A stretch of DNA of 64,000 bases from Sitta carolinensis. Lineage: Eukaryota > Chordata > Aves > Passeriformes > Sittidae. The stretch covers positions 26,575,001 through 26,639,000 of the forward strand of contig JAVUNC010000004.1 of the NCBI GenBank assembly GCA_032173965.1, written 5' to 3'. The notes beneath the pieces were generated by a model. That model was not told the origin of the DNA. It saw only the letters and a program-made list of their open reading frames with translations, and searched no databases. Positions within the stretch are counted from its first letter, which is position 1. Every line of letters begins with the position of its first letter. A program made the position numbers and the translations under genes. This document shows, piece after piece, positions 63,447 to 64,000 of the stretch.

Positions 63447-63560
63447 CTTCAAATCCATCCTGACAGATGCAACTGAAGGCATTGAGGTGATCAACACAAG
63501 TAGCTCCATTGTGACAAGGGTCACTAAGACACTCATCCACCTCAATCTCGCAGTTGTGAC
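63447..63560 (-). CDS. EYS: EYS internal exon A (EGF-like module, 114 bp, phase 1-1)
   Basis: This is an internal exon of the secreted photoreceptor matrix protein EYS. On the minus strand it follows an acceptor reading tttccag and ends at a GAAG|gtataa donor; both introns are phase 1, so its 114 bases add 38 codons. It opens with HNC, which supplies the sixth cysteine of the preceding EGF domain, then carries VDEC, CLSDPC, CHNGATC, CVDHLNAFSC and the DGFEG turn. CLSDPC fits the O-glucose site (CxSxPC), CHNGATC the O-fucose site, and CxDxxxxFxC the Asp/Asn hydroxylation site of calcium-binding EGF domains. Assignment to EYS rests on being in frame with the more diagnostic exons downstream; alone it could belong to any Notch-like EGF protein. 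Confidence 0.9.
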
Positions 63561-64000
63561 CTGGAAACGAGTGCGAAGGATTCATTTCATTAGGAACACA
63601 CCACTGATGAATCATCAGTGCAGGCAGAACAACAAAATGAAATAACTGGGCTTAGATACAGGGAGCTTTTACTAATAAGCCATAAATTGTCTTTGGGGAA
63701 TTCATTTCTTGTTGAATAAAGGAAAAAGCAGAATATAATGTTCAACAAAGATTTTATAGAGTCCTTTAAAGATGCACTCAAAAAACTTGCATACTTTCAT
63801 ATTTAAAGGGCAAGACAGCCAAGAGTTTTCTTAAAGTGTAAATATTGTTTCCAAGAAGAAAACGTTTAAATATTACAATATTTCTCAATCATATTATTTT
63901 TAAATTATTTATTAATTTATTGGTTCGTTTTAAATGTCTCTCTGGGAAATACTGGGAAATGTTTTAATTATGGACAAATATCTTCATATCTTGTAAAAAT
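63561..64000 (-). other. EYS: EYS intron upstream of exon A (partial)
   Basis: This AT-rich intronic DNA precedes exon A on the minus strand. It ends in a usable acceptor (tttccag). I see no repeat of recognisable family and no further EGF-type cysteine pattern. Confidence 0.8.

Noticed and set aside
14762..63560. Assignment of the EGF exons to Notch, Crumbs, Slit or FAT
   Set aside because: The EGF order, the extended-loop domain in exon D and the phrases GFYCLCNPGY and CEHNSTC point to EYS; the intron phases change along the array and no LNR, laminin-G or cadherin module is seen.

Overview
The window is vertebrate genomic DNA, almost certainly from a bird and probably a songbird (passerine). 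It is AT-rich and dominated by very large introns. The interspersed repeats are avian: CR1 LINE fragments in both orientations, solo LTRs of avian endogenous retrovirus types, and a tRNA-Ile-derived SINE with a CR1-like tail that resembles the zebra finch TguSINE1 family. There are no operons, CRISPR arrays or other prokaryotic features.

The one gene I can identify is EYS (eyes shut homolog, the vertebrate spacemaker orthologue), on the minus strand. Six consecutive internal exons are present. In transcript order they are 63560-63447, 62274-62161, 61730-61617, 43996-43799, 41445-41324 and 14883-14762. All have AG acceptors and GT donors, the reading frame is continuous across all five internal junctions, and together they encode a run of EGF-like domains of the secreted photoreceptor matrix protein. 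Neither end of the gene is in the window. The introns are 1,172, 430, 17,620, 2,353 and 26,440 bases, plus at least 14.7 kb downstream of the last exon.

The introns hold the mobile elements. The final intron (1-14761) has a minus-strand CR1 with reverse-transcriptase remnants at 7620-8170. The 26-kb intron has several plus-strand CR1 3' ends (15721-16568, 17326-17608, 24550-24982, 26259-26661, 37388-37620), the tRNA-derived SINE (16742-16882), an LTR with an internal CT microsatellite (26758-27302), a truncated relative of that LTR (36755-36989), minus-strand CR1 pieces (30965-31240, 33500-33612), and a 583-bp solo LTR with a perfect 6-bp target duplication (40599-41181). That LTR lies 142 bp from the donor of an EYS exon. 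The 17.6-kb intron has a 1.44-kb GC-rich solo LTR with a perfect 5-bp duplication (47179-48620), a 54-bp AT microsatellite, a CR1 split by a nested LTR (58238-60480 with the LTR at 59607-60251), and an unidentified open frame with a transmembrane-like segment (57280-57657).

Most other long open frames are shadows of repeats or chance frames in intronic DNA. I did not find a wholly new system. The points most worth a second look are the unidentified open frame at 57280-57657, the shift of intron position within the EGF modules, and the three solo LTRs that can be delimited to the base or nearly so.
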